A stretch of 64,000 nt of DNA from Bacteroidota bacterium. Its GTDB lineage: Bacteria > Bacteroidota > Bacteroidia > Flavobacteriales > Flavobacteriaceae. Positions 17,325 to 26,632 of the stretch are shown here, in pieces. The first letter of the stretch is position 1, and every line of letters starts with the position of its first letter. The stretch lies in the NCBI GenBank assembly GCA_024279425.1, contig JAJRRO010000100.1, positions 85,916 to 149,915 of the forward strand, in the 5' to 3' direction. A model generated the notes under the pieces. It saw nothing but the letters and a program-made list of their open reading frames with translations, did no database searches and was not told where the DNA came from. Both the position numbers and the translations under genes were made by a program.

Positions 17325-18263
17325 TTAGCAAAATTCGGCCTTGATTTTGTCTACGATCGTTTGTGCTAGTTTTTCTTTACTTTCTTGGGTCCATCCTGCA
17401 ACGTGGGGGGAGAACAACACATTTTTGGCCTGTGTAAGATATTTAAAGGATTCGGGCATATCATTAGTATCAAACATATTCTCAAAGGAGGATTTTTCTT
17501 GTTCAAGAACGTCTAGTCCCGCACCCAATATTTTGCCCGTTTTGAGATGTGCTACCAAGTCTTCGGTAATTACACATTTGCCCCGAGCGGTATTCAGCAA
17601 CCAAAATGGTTTTTGAAAAGCTTCAACGAAGTCCGAATGTATCATACCAATGGTTTCAGGTGTTTGGGGAACATGTAGGCTCAGTACATCTGTTTTTTGT
17701 TGTAATTCAAGAATCCCTACTTGTCGGGCGTTTTCGTCACCAACGCCTCCCTTGATATCATAGCATATGATTTCAACATCAAAACCTTTTAGTTTTTTGG
17801 CAAAGGCCTTTCCCATGTTTCCATAACCAATAATTCCTACGGTTTTGCCATCAAGTTCTATACCTCGATTACCTTCTCTGTCCCATTTGCCATTACGTAC
17901 TTCCCGAGTTGCCTTATTTAATTTATTGAATAGGGAAAGCAGCATGCCCAACGTATGTTCACCTACGGCATTTCTATTACCCTCTGGAGCCGCGGCCAAA
18001 AATATACCTTTCTTTTTGGCATAGCCCACATCAATATTCTCGAGACCAGCGCCAACACGACCAATGAACTTTAGGTTTGTGGCCTTGTCCAAAAAAGTTT
18101 TGTCTATTGCGAACCTACTTCGAATTATGAATCCGTCATAGGCATCGATTTTGTTTTCGATTTCCTTTTTTGAAGAAGAATAATCTTCGTCATTCTGGAA
18201 ACCCATTTGTTCAAATTGTTCAATAAGTAAGGGGTGATTGGTGTCTAAGTGTAAAACTTTCAT
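17325..18263 (-). CDS. D-2-hydroxyacid dehydrogenase (phosphoglycerate dehydrogenase-like)
   Basis: An NAD-dependent D-isomer-specific 2-hydroxyacid dehydrogenase of 312 residues, close to short (ACT-less) phosphoglycerate dehydrogenases. It has the catalytic-domain segment FIGRVGAGLENID, the Rossmann fingerprint VGIIGYGNMGKAF, TDVLSLHVPQTPET, the catalytic Arg in LLNTARGK, the Glu region GAGLDVLEQE, and the catalytic His in FSPHVAGWT (in place of the usual TPHIAG). The likely reaction is oxidation of 3-phosphoglycerate in serine synthesis, but other 2-hydroxyacids cannot be excluded. I chose the ATG at 18263 (MKVLHLD) since it starts at the first beta strand; the ATG at 18290 adds nine unlikely residues. 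Confidence 0.85.
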   Translation of the reverse strand: MKVLHLDTNHPLLIEQFEQMGFQNDEDYSSSKKEIENKIDAYDGFIIRSRFAIDKTFLDKATNLKFIGRVGAGLENIDVGYAKKKGIFLAAAPEGNRNAVGEHTLGMLLSLFNKLNKATREVRNGKWDREGNRGIELDGKTVGIIGYGNMGKAFAKKLKGFDVEIICYDIKGGVGDENARQVGILELQQKTDVLSLHVPQTPETIGMIHSDFVEAFQKPFWLLNTARGKCVITEDLVAHLKTGKILGAGLDVLEQEKSSFENMFDTNDMPESFKYLTQAKNVLFSPHVAGWTQESKEKLAQTIVDKIKAEFC

Positions 18264-18365
18264 GAAGTAAAGATATGAAGTACTTGTCATTACCAGGAAG
18301 GTGGGAATCCATTTTTACTTTGAGGGTTCTATGGGTTCCGTGCCAAGCATGGAAGGACAATATCG

Positions 18366-18731
18366 TTATATTTTCGGGTAGTTGGTCTTCGTTTTTTCAT
18401 CTTTCACAGTACCGGTATGCGCTATGGATAGCTTTTCAAAAAGGAGTACATGCACTTCCTCACCATTTTTGGTCATGGGATTATGCTCAACCCCCTTAGG
18501 GACGACTATAAGTTCACCAGTGTTCACTACCTCTGTCCGGTCTCTAAATTGCATATACAAAGTGCCTTTGAGCACTTGAAAAAGTTCATCTTCATTTTCA
18601 TGGGCATGCCAGACAAATTCACCTTGGACTTTGGCAAGAAGCACTTGCATGTCATCAACAATGGCAATTTGATGGGGATGCCATTGCGCCTTGAATTCGG
18701 CATGTTTTTCTTTCAAGTTGATGGGTTTCAT
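18366..18731 (-). CDS. Small cupin domain protein
   Basis: A 121-residue single-domain cupin. Motif 1 is seen as WHAHENEDELFQVLKG and motif 2 as PKGVEHNPM, which together give the usual three His and one Glu metal ligands. It would be a cytosolic mononuclear metal protein; the reaction or sensing role is unknown. The ATG at 18731 (MKPINLKEK) is preferred over the ATG at 18782, whose 17 extra residues have no match to the cupin fold. The gene sits between mgtE and the hydroxyacid dehydrogenase gene on the same strand. Confidence 0.82.
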   Translation of the reverse strand: MKPINLKEKHAEFKAQWHPHQIAIVDDMQVLLAKVQGEFVWHAHENEDELFQVLKGTLYMQFRDRTEVVNTGELIVVPKGVEHNPMTKNGEEVHVLLFEKLSIAHTGTVKDEKTKTNYPKI

Positions 18732-18787
18732 AATCAATATGGAATTATTAGGAGTATTTAAATACGATTGTAATTGAAGCAATTATC

Positions 18788-20140
18788 TCAAATACCCAGG
18801 ACCACTTTAGCAATCCAAAAATAAATCAAGATTCCAAAAATGTCATTACTTGTGGTAATAAACGGCCCGGTAGCAATAGCTGGATCAATACCCCTTTTGT
18901 CCAAGAATAAGGGAATAAATGTACCTATTAACCCCGCCACAATTATGACCACGACCAAAGAAATGGAAATTGCCAACGCTGTTAAAAAATGACCATTATA
19001 TGCCCATGTGAACAAGAGCAAGACGGCCCCTAAGATTACCCCATTCAGGCTGGCTAAAAGCATTTCTTTAATGAGTCGATTACTTATGCTTCCTTTAAGA
19101 TCATCATTGGCGAGACCTTGTACGATAATGGCACTCGATTGCACCCCGACATTACCCGCCATGGCAGCGATCAAAGGTGTAAAGAAAAACAAAATGGCAT
19201 GATTGCTGATCATATCCTCAAATCCGCCCATAATGGCCGCTGCTCCAACACCGCCAACAAGCCCTAGGAACAACCATGGTAAACGGGCACGGGTTAAATC
19301 CCAAATGCTATCATCAGCTTCGACATCCTGGGAAATACCGGCTGCCAATTGGTAATCTTTTTCGGCTTCCTCCTTGATTACATCTACGATATCGTCAATA
19401 GTAATCCGCCCTACCAATCGTCCCATCTCGTCTACTACAGGAATGGCTTCCAAATCGTATTTGGACATTATTTTAGCGACTTCCTCAGGGTCTTCGTTAA
19501 CATTTACAGAATCTACTTTAGGGATGTAAACGTCACTGATATCACTTTTTGTTGAAGTGGTCAAAAGGTCCTTTAAGGAAAGTCGCCCTTTGAGCCTGTC
19601 ATCATCATCAACCACATAAATGGAGTGTACACGGGTTACATTTTCGGCCTGTGCCCTCATTTCCTTTACGCAGGTTAGTACATTCCAGTTTTCCCGTACC
19701 TTGACCAATTCCTTGGCCATGAGCCCTCCAGCCGAGTTCTCATCGTAACGCAAAAGATCTACAATATCCTTGGCATGTTCTCGATCCTCTATTTCGGAAA
19801 TTACCTCTTGGACAATCCCTTCAGGCAGTTCTGCGATGATGTCAGCGGCATCATCGGTATCAAGTTCTTCAAGTTCCTCTGCAATTTCTTTTGCAGAAAG
19901 ATTGTTCAGAATTGCTTCTCTTACATCTTCATCGAGCTCAGTAAGAACGTCAGAGGTCTTGTCGCTATCTAGCAGTTTTATTAAATACGTTGCCTGATCT
20001 TCATTAAGTTCGTCAATGATTTCTGCAACATCGGCATAATGCACCTCGCCCAATAGCGTTTCCAGTTTGGAATTCTTTTGGTCCTCAATAAGTTGTTCTA
20101 TTTCTTTTAGAAGATCGTCTGTGAGTTTAAACGGTATCAT
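18788..20140 (-). CDS. mgtE: Magnesium transporter MgtE
   Basis: MgtE is a Mg2+ channel/transporter of the inner membrane that is gated by its cytosolic domains. The 450-residue protein has the N-terminal superhelical MgtE_N domain (acidic repeats such as [15 protein letters not shown], residues about 20 to 125), two CBS domains (about 130 to 255, including GRLSLKDLL and [12 protein letters not shown]), a plug helix, and five membrane segments from about residue 280 on, with the pore-lining motif [10 protein letters not shown] and the C-terminal [12 protein letters not shown]. The start lies 14 bases inside the end of rsmA, so the two are coupled. Regulation by Mg2+ would be through the protein itself; no M-box riboswitch is visible. 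Confidence 0.95.
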   Translation of the reverse strand: MIPFKLTDDLLKEIEQLIEDQKNSKLETLLGEVHYADVAEIIDELNEDQATYLIKLLDSDKTSDVLTELDEDVREAILNNLSAKEIAEELEELDTDDAADIIAELPEGIVQEVISEIEDREHAKDIVDLLRYDENSAGGLMAKELVKVRENWNVLTCVKEMRAQAENVTRVHSIYVVDDDDRLKGRLSLKDLLTTSTKSDISDVYIPKVDSVNVNEDPEEVAKIMSKYDLEAIPVVDEMGRLVGRITIDDIVDVIKEEAEKDYQLAAGISQDVEADDSIWDLTRARLPWLFLGLVGGVGAAAIMGGFEDMISNHAILFFFTPLIAAMAGNVGVQSSAIIVQGLANDDLKGSISNRLIKEMLLASLNGVILGAVLLLFTWAYNGHFLTALAISISLVVVIIVAGLIGTFIPLFLDKRGIDPAIATGPFITTSNDIFGILIYFWIAKVVLGI

Positions 20141-20987
20141 TTGCTATCTGCTTTGCCAACTCTATAAAATCAGCTACGGCCAATTGTTCTGGGCGTTGGT
20201 CAAATATAGCATCTTCTCTGAGAATATTGGATAGGTCAAAGCTTTTTAAGCTGTTTCGGAGCGTTTTTCTTCGTTGGTTAAAAGCGGTCTTGACAACCCT
20301 AAAAAGTAATTGTTCATCGCATTCCAATTTAAAATCATCCTTTCTTGTTAGCCGAAGTACACCGGAATGCACTCTCGGTGGTGGATCAAAGACCTCCGGG
20401 TCCACGGTAAACAGATATTCGGCATGATAAAAAGCCTGAACCAATACTGAAAGTATTCCATAGGTTTTGTTTCCCTCTTTGGCACATATGCGTTCGGCTA
20501 CCTCTTTTTGGAACATTCCAGAGAACTCTGGAACCTGTTCACGCCATTCCAACATCTTAAAAACGATCTGCGTTGAAATATTGTATGGAAAGTTTCCCGT
20601 TATGGCAAAGGGTCTGTTAGCAAAAAGGATGGATAGGTCTTGTTGAAGAAAATCGGCTTCAATAATTTTAAAAGAACTTTTGCTACCTAATTTTTCTGGA
20701 TGTTCCAATGAAAAATTTTGGTTCAGGTAAGTAATTGACTCCGAATCCAAGTCCATTGCCACTAAATCGATATCATTCAATAAAAGGTATTTTGTCAATA
20801 CCCCGGTACCCGGACCTATTTCAATGACATCTCGATATCCTTCCAAGGAAAGTGTGTCGGCAATTTGTTTGGCAATGGTTTCATCTCTTAAAAAATGCTG
20901 GCCTAAATGCTTTTTGGCTTTTACCGGCCCTTGGTCCTTGCGATATTTCTTTTTGGACGAAGCACCTTTTTTTCTGCTTTTACCCAT
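20127..20987 (-). CDS. rsmA: 16S rRNA (adenine-N6,N6)-dimethyltransferase RsmA
   Basis: RsmA (KsgA) dimethylates two adjacent adenosines near the 3' end of 16S rRNA, a late step of small-subunit maturation. The 286-residue protein has the N-terminal KKHLGQHFL signature, SAM-binding motif [13 protein letters not shown], acidic motif II in [10 protein letters not shown], motif [10 protein letters not shown], and the C-terminal helical domain with [14 protein letters not shown] basic head of about 25 residues ([16 protein letters not shown]) precedes the fold and is common in flavobacteria. Its end overlaps the mgtE start by 14 bases, and it begins five bases after the DUF4286 gene ends, so the three form an operon. 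Confidence 0.96.
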   Translation of the reverse strand: MGKSRKKGASSKKKYRKDQGPVKAKKHLGQHFLRDETIAKQIADTLSLEGYRDVIEIGPGTGVLTKYLLLNDIDLVAMDLDSESITYLNQNFSLEHPEKLGSKSSFKIIEADFLQQDLSILFANRPFAITGNFPYNISTQIVFKMLEWREQVPEFSGMFQKEVAERICAKEGNKTYGILSVLVQAFYHAEYLFTVDPEVFDPPPRVHSGVLRLTRKDDFKLECDEQLLFRVVKTAFNQRRKTLRNSLKSFDLSNILREDAIFDQRPEQLAVADFIELAKQIANDTV

Positions 20988-20991
20988 TGTA

Positions 20992-21303
20992 TTAGTGTTC
21001 GCTTATTACTTTAAGCTCGGTTCGAAACGAAACAAATTTATTTGGAAATAACCGAAGTGTATTCGCTCTTAATTTTGGGGCATCCTCTTTATAGTAAGCC
21101 TCAAGGGTTTCCTTGTCCACTGTCGTGAACTGAACGGAATAGGTGACGCCTCCCATATCTTCCTCTACCAGGACCCTACACATTTTAGCCGATAAAAATT
21201 TACCAGTGGCCAAGACATCTGGAATATGGGTTTCATTCATCCATTTGAGCCATTGGTCATGGACGGAATCTTCAATATTTGTAGTTACGTTGTATATGTA
21301 CAT
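20992..21303 (-). CDS. DUF4286 family protein
   Basis: A 103-residue protein of the DUF4286 family, which is common in Bacteroidota and typically precedes rsmA. It begins [19 protein letters not shown] and contains [19 protein letters not shown] and [14 protein letters not shown], a ferredoxin-like alpha/beta pattern reminiscent of dimeric alpha-beta barrel proteins. No active site can be named, and the function is unknown. The conserved linkage to rsmA (four bases apart here) and mgtE suggests cotranscription, not a shared pathway. The gene is complete and begins an operon with rsmA and mgtE. Confidence 0.85.
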   Translation of the reverse strand: MYIYNVTTNIEDSVHDQWLKWMNETHIPDVLATGKFLSAKMCRVLVEEDMGGVTYSVQFTTVDKETLEAYYKEDAPKLRANTLRLFPNKFVSFRTELKVISEH

Positions 21304-21403
21304 ATTTTAAAGTACGTGGTTCGGGTTTAACTATTTTTTGGGTCGTTTTTGATATCTGAACGTTTTTAATTATTCAAAAGTGTTTCAACATGATGAATTT
21401 CCC

Positions 21404-23188
21404 TTAATTTATACTATCCCCCCTTAGCCTCCTGAAATGTTGTCTGGCCATCGGGAAATAGTAGCTGTCCTGATAATTATAAATGATTTTCTCGTATTGC
21501 TCTTTGGCCTTTTCAGGCTTGTTTAGAATAGTCCTATAAAGTTCCCCTAGGGCAAAATGGGCATCATCGGCCAGTATATCATTCGCATAGAACGCTATGA
21601 TTTTCTGATAATTGAACTCGGCGGCGTCATAATCCTCAATACTTTCGAGTAACTCTCCTTGCTTTAGAAGGGCCTCATCCTCAATCTTTTCGCCTTTGTG
21701 ATTTTGAAGAATATCATCTAAAGTAGTTATGGCATCCTTGGTCTTATTTTGATAACCCAATAAATCGGCCCGTGCAAATTTCTTTAAGGCTGTTTGGGTA
21801 GAATCTTCCAGTGAGTTGTCTGAAATCAATAGGCTCAATTGCATGGCGTCATTAGCAATTAGTTGGGAAGTAGAGCTTCGTAGCACCTTGAGCTGTGTCA
21901 GGGCCCAATCAAAATCCCCTTTATAAAAACTGGTTTGGGCCACTTTGTATCTAGCATTTTGACCTAGAACATCATTTTTTAGGTTCTTTTGAATTTGTGA
22001 AAAGTATATCAGTGCTTGATTGAATTTTTGATCAAAAACCAAAATATCCCCTAGGGCCAATTTAACATAGGCCTTGGTACGGGCATTCAATTGTAGGCCC
22101 AAGCAATTCTTGAGAATTTGGATAGCCGGTTGGGGAGTATTTTTTTTAAAAGTCAAAAAGTTGGCATAGGCGACTTGCAATTGTAAGGTTTCACCTTTGT
22201 ACCCATGGGTGTCTACCAGGTTTTTATATTGTTTGTGTATGGCTTCTAAACGACCGCGATCAGTATCCAATAACTGGATATCGATTAAATTCAGTTGTGC
22301 ATTAAGTCTTATGACCTCATCTGCCGAATTGTCAACGACATATTCGAATATTGATTGGGCTACTTCTTTTTCATTATCCTTCAGGGTCAAATTGCCAAGA
22401 CCTACCAACCGTTGTATTGTACCCCCCTCCACTCGTTTAAAAATGGCCTTCTCCTGCCTAAAGGCGCTATTATATTGCTTTTGCTGTACAAATAGCCAAC
22501 TTAGAAGGTCGTTCCATAGTAAATCTGGGTTTTGTTGTGCATTTTTAAGCAGTATTCTTTTAAGTTTAATGTTGTTCTCATTCTCCGGGTCGGAAGAAAT
22601 AAAATCATCAATGCTTCTCAGTACATTTGATTTCGAAGTTTTCCCGTTCGTCAAAAGATTCAAATAGGAGGTATACATCTTTTCAATATCACCTTGTTCT
22701 CCATAAATTCGGGCCAATTGATAATTGTAGTCCAATTTTGGATTTAATTCCATTGCTTTTGAGTACGCTTTTAAAGCATAATCCAACAAAGAATATTTCT
22801 GAAATCTAAATGCTACACCATAACCAAAATTGGGATTCAAATCTATCTTTTCTATGGCTTTTTCATAATATTCGCCTGCTTTTTCGGGAGTATCTTGGAG
22901 TGCCTGATTATAACCTAGTTCTATTAGCAGAACAGGATGGGCGTTGCCCTCATTTATTTTTTGAAGTAAAAATTTCTCCGCTTCCTGATAGCGTTCCAAT
23001 TGTTGGTAGCAGGCTACAAGAGCCTCTGAATAATCCGTCCTCCTTGGGTTTTTGTCAGTTAATTTTTCGTAGAAAACCAGTGCTTTTTTAAAATCACCGT
23101 CATTAAAGTACTGTTTTGCCAAAAAATCATCTTGTGCATTTGCAAGTTGTAGGCAACAAATAGTGATAATGATTATGAATAGCCTCAA
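21404..23188 (-). CDS. Secreted tetratricopeptide repeat protein
   Basis: A 594-residue protein with a signal peptide (about 18 residues, ending in ANAQ) followed by tetratricopeptide-like repeats along its whole length. The repeats are visible as the pattern YFNDGDFKKALVFYEKL, YYEKAIEKIDLNPNFGYG and, near the C-terminus, YDAAEFNYQKIIAFY and PEKAKEQYEKIIYNY. It is probably periplasmic or on the outer membrane and serves as a scaffold; the partner is unknown. The C-terminal repeats resemble those of cell-envelope coordinators such as YbgF-like proteins. In flavobacteria this gene often lies next to serS, as here. There is no enzymatic motif. Confidence 0.8.
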   Translation of the reverse strand: MRLFIIIITICCLQLANAQDDFLAKQYFNDGDFKKALVFYEKLTDKNPRRTDYSEALVACYQQLERYQEAEKFLLQKINEGNAHPVLLIELGYNQALQDTPEKAGEYYEKAIEKIDLNPNFGYGVAFRFQKYSLLDYALKAYSKAMELNPKLDYNYQLARIYGEQGDIEKMYTSYLNLLTNGKTSKSNVLRSIDDFISSDPENENNIKLKRILLKNAQQNPDLLWNDLLSWLFVQQKQYNSAFRQEKAIFKRVEGGTIQRLVGLGNLTLKDNEKEVAQSIFEYVVDNSADEVIRLNAQLNLIDIQLLDTDRGRLEAIHKQYKNLVDTHGYKGETLQLQVAYANFLTFKKNTPQPAIQILKNCLGLQLNARTKAYVKLALGDILVFDQKFNQALIYFSQIQKNLKNDVLGQNARYKVAQTSFYKGDFDWALTQLKVLRSSTSQLIANDAMQLSLLISDNSLEDSTQTALKKFARADLLGYQNKTKDAITTLDDILQNHKGEKIEDEALLKQGELLESIEDYDAAEFNYQKIIAFYANDILADDAHFALGELYRTILNKPEKAKEQYEKIIYNYQDSYYFPMARQHFRRLRGDSIN

Positions 23189-23558
23189 ACGTTCGTTTTC
23201 CCCAAAGATACCATAGTATAGGGGAACTTGTTGTTAATGGTATGACAAAACGATATTTTTAGCTAGGAGCGATCTGGATTTTTCATATGGATTATGAAGG
23301 TCCTTGATACAGAAAATTACACCACTCCCTTTTTTGATTTTTGATTGAGCAGATATTGGTATTTAGCAAAAGGAGTTGTTTGGGTAATTTTAGAAGGTAA
23401 TTGTTAAACACCTATCCCTAATTGGAATCAATTATTAAAAGTGTTTCACATTTAAAATGATAGCAAGGTCAGTTTATACACGTTTAGAGGATTTAAGAAA
23501 TAAACCTTGGGTAATCCCAGGGTTTATTTACATATGTCGCCATTCTGTTCTTCCAAAT
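23189..23558. other. 370-base gap between the TPR gene and serS
   Basis: No credible gene is seen. The only clear structure is the serS terminator hairpin near its right end. A plus-strand open frame from 23457 is short, lacks any recognisable domain, and overlaps serS in antisense. Confidence 0.6.
23498..23529 (-). terminator. Terminator-like hairpin behind serS
   Basis: A 14-bp stem with one wobble pair and loop TAAT: arms 23498-23511 and 23516-23529, running from AAATAAACC to GGTTTATTT. It lies 30 bases past the serS stop on the minus strand. The AT-rich stem base can supply the T-run. Confidence 0.65.
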
Positions 23559-24830
23559 TCAATCTATGACATCAAAACCACAATAGGGAATCAACACTTC
23601 TGGGATTTTTATTCCTTCTGGAGTCTGATAGTTTTCGAGAATCCCAGCCAAAACCCGTGGCAACGCCAACGAGCTTCCGTTTAAAGTATGGGCCAGTTGA
23701 TTTTCGCCATTTGCATCCCTGAACCTCAGCCTTAATCTATTGGCCTGGTATGCCTCAAAATTGGATACTGAACTAATTTCGAGCCAGCGATCTTGAGCCG
23801 TAGAAAATACTTCAAAGTCGTAGGTGAGGGCAGCTGTGAAGCCCAAATCCCCCCCACAAAGCCTTAAAACTCTATAAGGAAGTTTAAGTTCTCGCAAAAT
23901 ATTTTTCACATGTTCTACCATTCCGTCTAAGGCTTTATAAGAATTTGAAGGATGCTCTACCCGGACAATTTCCACCTTATCAAATTGGTGCAGACGATTC
24001 AATCCTCGAACATGGGCGCCATAGCTGCCCGCCTCTCTTCTAAAACAGGGCGTATATCCCGTATAACAAATAGGGAAATCACCTTCATTCAATATAACAT
24101 CCCTAAAAATATTGGTTACCGGAACCTCTGCCGTAGGGATTAAATACAAGTCATCTTCTTTAATGTGGTACATCTGCCCTTCTTTATCCGGTAATTGTCC
24201 CGTACCGTACCCTGATGCTTCATTGACCAAATGTGGTACTTGTATTTCGGTATAGCCAGCTTCTGTATTTTTATCCAAAAAATAAGCGATTAAGGCCCGT
24301 TGCAAACGGGCACCTTTACCTCTATAGACCGGAAAACCGGCCCCAGTGATTTTTACACCCAATTCAAAGTCGATAATATCGTATTTTTTTGCAAGTTCCC
24401 AGTGGGGAAGGGCATTGGTATTCAAAACCGGAATGTCACCTTCTTTAAAAACTTCCTCGTTATCTTCCTCGGTATTTCCTGCAGGAACCAAATGGTTGGG
24501 AACATTCGGAATTTGATAGAGTAGGGTCTGCAATTCTTCCGCTGCGGCATTCAAAGCTTCACCCAATTTTTTGGAATCTTCTTTTAAGCTACCGGTTTTT
24601 TCTTTCAGAATATTGGCTTCCTGCGCTTTGCCACTTTTAAAAAGCATGCCAATTTCCTTGGATAGTTTGTTTGATTCAGCAAGGATATTGTCTAGTTGTG
24701 TTTGGGTATTTCTCCGTTCTACATCAAGCCGCAACACATTTTCCAATAATGGAGCTGCATCGACATTTCGCTTTTTTAATGCGCTTATGATTTTGTCTTT
24801 TTCCTCTCGTATGGCCTGTAACTGTAGCAT
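23559..24830 (-). CDS. serS: Seryl-tRNA synthetase
   Basis: SerRS charges tRNA-Ser (and tRNA-Sec where present) with serine. The 423-residue length is normal. Residues 1 to about 105 form the long coiled-coil arm that grips the tRNA. The catalytic domain has class II motifs: motif 1 around YTEIQVPHLVNEASGYGTGQLP (in part), the TAEVPVTN block (about residue 230), motif 2 FRREAGSYG (about 270) and motif 3 LNGSSLALPRVL (about 385). The ATG at 24830 (MLQLQAIREEKD) fits the known N-terminus, and a good -7 box lies just before it. The gene is monocistronic and ends before a hairpin. Confidence 0.97.
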   Translation of the reverse strand: MLQLQAIREEKDKIISALKKRNVDAAPLLENVLRLDVERRNTQTQLDNILAESNKLSKEIGMLFKSGKAQEANILKEKTGSLKEDSKKLGEALNAAAEELQTLLYQIPNVPNHLVPAGNTEEDNEEVFKEGDIPVLNTNALPHWELAKKYDIIDFELGVKITGAGFPVYRGKGARLQRALIAYFLDKNTEAGYTEIQVPHLVNEASGYGTGQLPDKEGQMYHIKEDDLYLIPTAEVPVTNIFRDVILNEGDFPICYTGYTPCFRREAGSYGAHVRGLNRLHQFDKVEIVRVEHPSNSYKALDGMVEHVKNILRELKLPYRVLRLCGGDLGFTAALTYDFEVFSTAQDRWLEISSVSNFEAYQANRLRLRFRDANGENQLAHTLNGSSLALPRVLAGILENYQTPEGIKIPEVLIPYCGFDVID

Positions 24831-24850
24831 TTATTTTGATTTTAATCGTG

Positions 24851-24858
24851 CAAATTTA
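24851..24858 (-). promoter_or_regulatory. Candidate -7 box for serS
   Basis: The minus strand reads TAAATTTG, an exact TAnnTTTG match, 20 bases before the serS ATG at 24830. Confidence 0.5.
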
Positions 24859-24918
24859 AACTAATCCTGTGATTTAAGACCTATATTTATCTTGGATGTA
24901 ATTAAAAACAAATTATAG

Positions 24919-25299
24919 ATGGTATTCGAACATTTTGCATTAAACGTAAATAACATTGAAGAAATTGTTAAATGGTATACTGGAAACCTGGGATTGAAGA
25001 TAGTGAGCGAGCAGAAAGAATCACCTTTTATGACCTTTATTGCAGATTCTTCAGGTAGGGTAATTATGGAACTCTATTATCGACCGGATGAACATATCAC
25101 CAATTTTAAGACCCAGCACCCGTTAACATTTCATGTGGCCTTTGTTTCTGAAAATGCAGAAAAAGACAAAACCAGATTATTGGAGCAAGGTGCTCTTTTT
25201 GTTGAAGAGGTGAAAAAGGAGGATGGTAGTCTTTTGATAATGCTCCGAGATCCCTGGGGGATGCCTTTGCAATTATGTCAAAGGGCACAGGCTTTTTAA
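24919..25299 (+). CDS. VOC (glyoxalase-like) family protein
   Basis: A complete 126-residue vicinal-oxygen-chelate protein. The first half begins FEHFALNVNNIEEIVKWY and LGLKIV, with the metal-ligand His in the opening strand; the second half has HPLTFHVAFVSENAEKDK and ends in MLRDPWGMPLQLCQRA, where the usual Glu ligand of LE/IQLV-type ends is replaced by Gln. With some ligands altered the metal binding is uncertain. Family members include glyoxalase I, dioxygenases and resistance proteins, so no substrate can be named. It is a single gene, convergent with the HTTM gene, and 13 bases separate the two stops. Confidence 0.85.
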   Translation: MVFEHFALNVNNIEEIVKWYTGNLGLKIVSEQKESPFMTFIADSSGRVIMELYYRPDEHITNFKTQHPLTFHVAFVSENAEKDKTRLLEQGALFVEEVKKEDGSLLIMLRDPWGMPLQLCQRAQAF

Positions 25300-25312
25300 A
25301 ATATGTAAACGT

Positions 25313-26632
25313 TTATTCTTTGTTCGAAGGAAATATCCATTCATGATGCCTAAAAAACTTCCATTTTTCTGCGGCTAGATTTACTTGGGGATTGATGAAG
25401 GCTTTATACGGCCCACCATTTATACTTACTTTCGAATTTTGTGCATAAACAGAGATGTCATTGCCATTGGCAGAATACTCTTTTTTGATCATTTGGGCAT
25501 ACTGCCAAATAAAATCTGGGTAGGCCGTAATCTTTCTTTTTTGTTTTTTTGTCAAAGTGTCATCCAATTTTATAATAGTGGATGAGCCGGTCTTTTTGTC
25601 GACTATTTTAAACTGTATGATACCGATTCTACTTCTAAGCATCATTCGCCAGCTCATTCGATGGCCCTCTTCGGTCCATAAAACATCATCCTTGATGAAA
25701 TGGTGGCGAATTGGTAACACTAGCTGTATTAAAAAATACATACCACCAACGACCATGACCAGATCTTTATAGGTTGGACTATGAATTTCGCTTCCCTTGT
25801 AGCGTTTCTTTTTTTTGAAGAAAATTTTTCGAATGGTCTCCGGCTCAAAAAAGAACACGGTAAATGCCAAGGCCAAATATGGAAAAATTCCAATTTGAAA
25901 CACCAAGGAATTGAACAGATGAAAGAAAAGTGATAAAATAAAGGCAGTTTTTCGAGTAGGTTTCCAAAGCAATGCAGGAACAATCAACAAATCAAATACG
26001 ATGCCGGTAACCCCAACGACTTTATGAACCCAAGATTGTTGTAAAAAACCACCTATAAAAGGATAATCGACTTTATTCTTAAAGAGAATTTCAATGATGC
26101 TGAAATCGAGCCAATCTGCATACATTTTGGCAACCGAGGCATAAGTGTATACTAAAAAGAGCTGTAAAACAATTATCCATTTCACGTAGGAGTACATAGA
26201 ACTGTCCTGGATAGTTGGATTCTGTTTTATATCAATGGAATAACCCTTATTCGCCGGGAAAAGGCACATAAGAAATGAAATCAATGCCAATAAGTAATAA
26301 TGGTTGTTATATGCCGATTTTTGCATGAGGTAAACACTGACCCACATGAGTGTAAATGTTATAACACTCAACCTGTATTTAAAACCCAATGCGATGAAAA
26401 TGCCCAAGGTTCCCATAATGAAGAAATAAAAGTACATGCCATTACCAGGCAAGGGCTGTAACCAATCAAAGCCTATAAAAGTAAATGTGAAACGTGGATC
26501 GATCAGGGTCTCCTTGACCCAACCTGTTGCTATGGCCCCATAACTTTCCAAAGCGATCAATATTCCGAAGAAGACCCTAAAAATAATCAATTGGGAATTG
26601 TCGACTTTCGAAAAAAGTAATCGATTCAACAT
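25313..26632 (-). CDS. HTTM domain membrane protein (gamma-carboxylase-like)
   Basis: A 439-residue integral membrane protein with an HTTM domain, the membrane part shared with vitamin K-dependent gamma-carboxylase. About eight hydrophobic segments are seen between residues 15 and 310, including FRVFFGILIALESYG, YYLLALISFLMCLFP, LQLFLVYTYASVAKM and SLFFHLFNSLVFQIGIFPYLA, which carries the conserved His of the family. A soluble tail of about 120 residues ends the protein. The bacterial function is unproven; epoxidation- or carboxylation-linked chemistry is only inferred from the family. Its ATG directly follows the ribF stop, so it is the second gene of a ribF operon. Confidence 0.85.
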   Translation of the reverse strand: MLNRLLFSKVDNSQLIIFRVFFGILIALESYGAIATGWVKETLIDPRFTFTFIGFDWLQPLPGNGMYFYFFIMGTLGIFIALGFKYRLSVITFTLMWVSVYLMQKSAYNNHYYLLALISFLMCLFPANKGYSIDIKQNPTIQDSSMYSYVKWIIVLQLFLVYTYASVAKMYADWLDFSIIEILFKNKVDYPFIGGFLQQSWVHKVVGVTGIVFDLLIVPALLWKPTRKTAFILSLFFHLFNSLVFQIGIFPYLALAFTVFFFEPETIRKIFFKKKKRYKGSEIHSPTYKDLVMVVGGMYFLIQLVLPIRHHFIKDDVLWTEEGHRMSWRMMLRSRIGIIQFKIVDKKTGSSTIIKLDDTLTKKQKRKITAYPDFIWQYAQMIKKEYSANGNDISVYAQNSKVSINGGPYKAFINPQVNLAAEKWKFFRHHEWIFPSNKE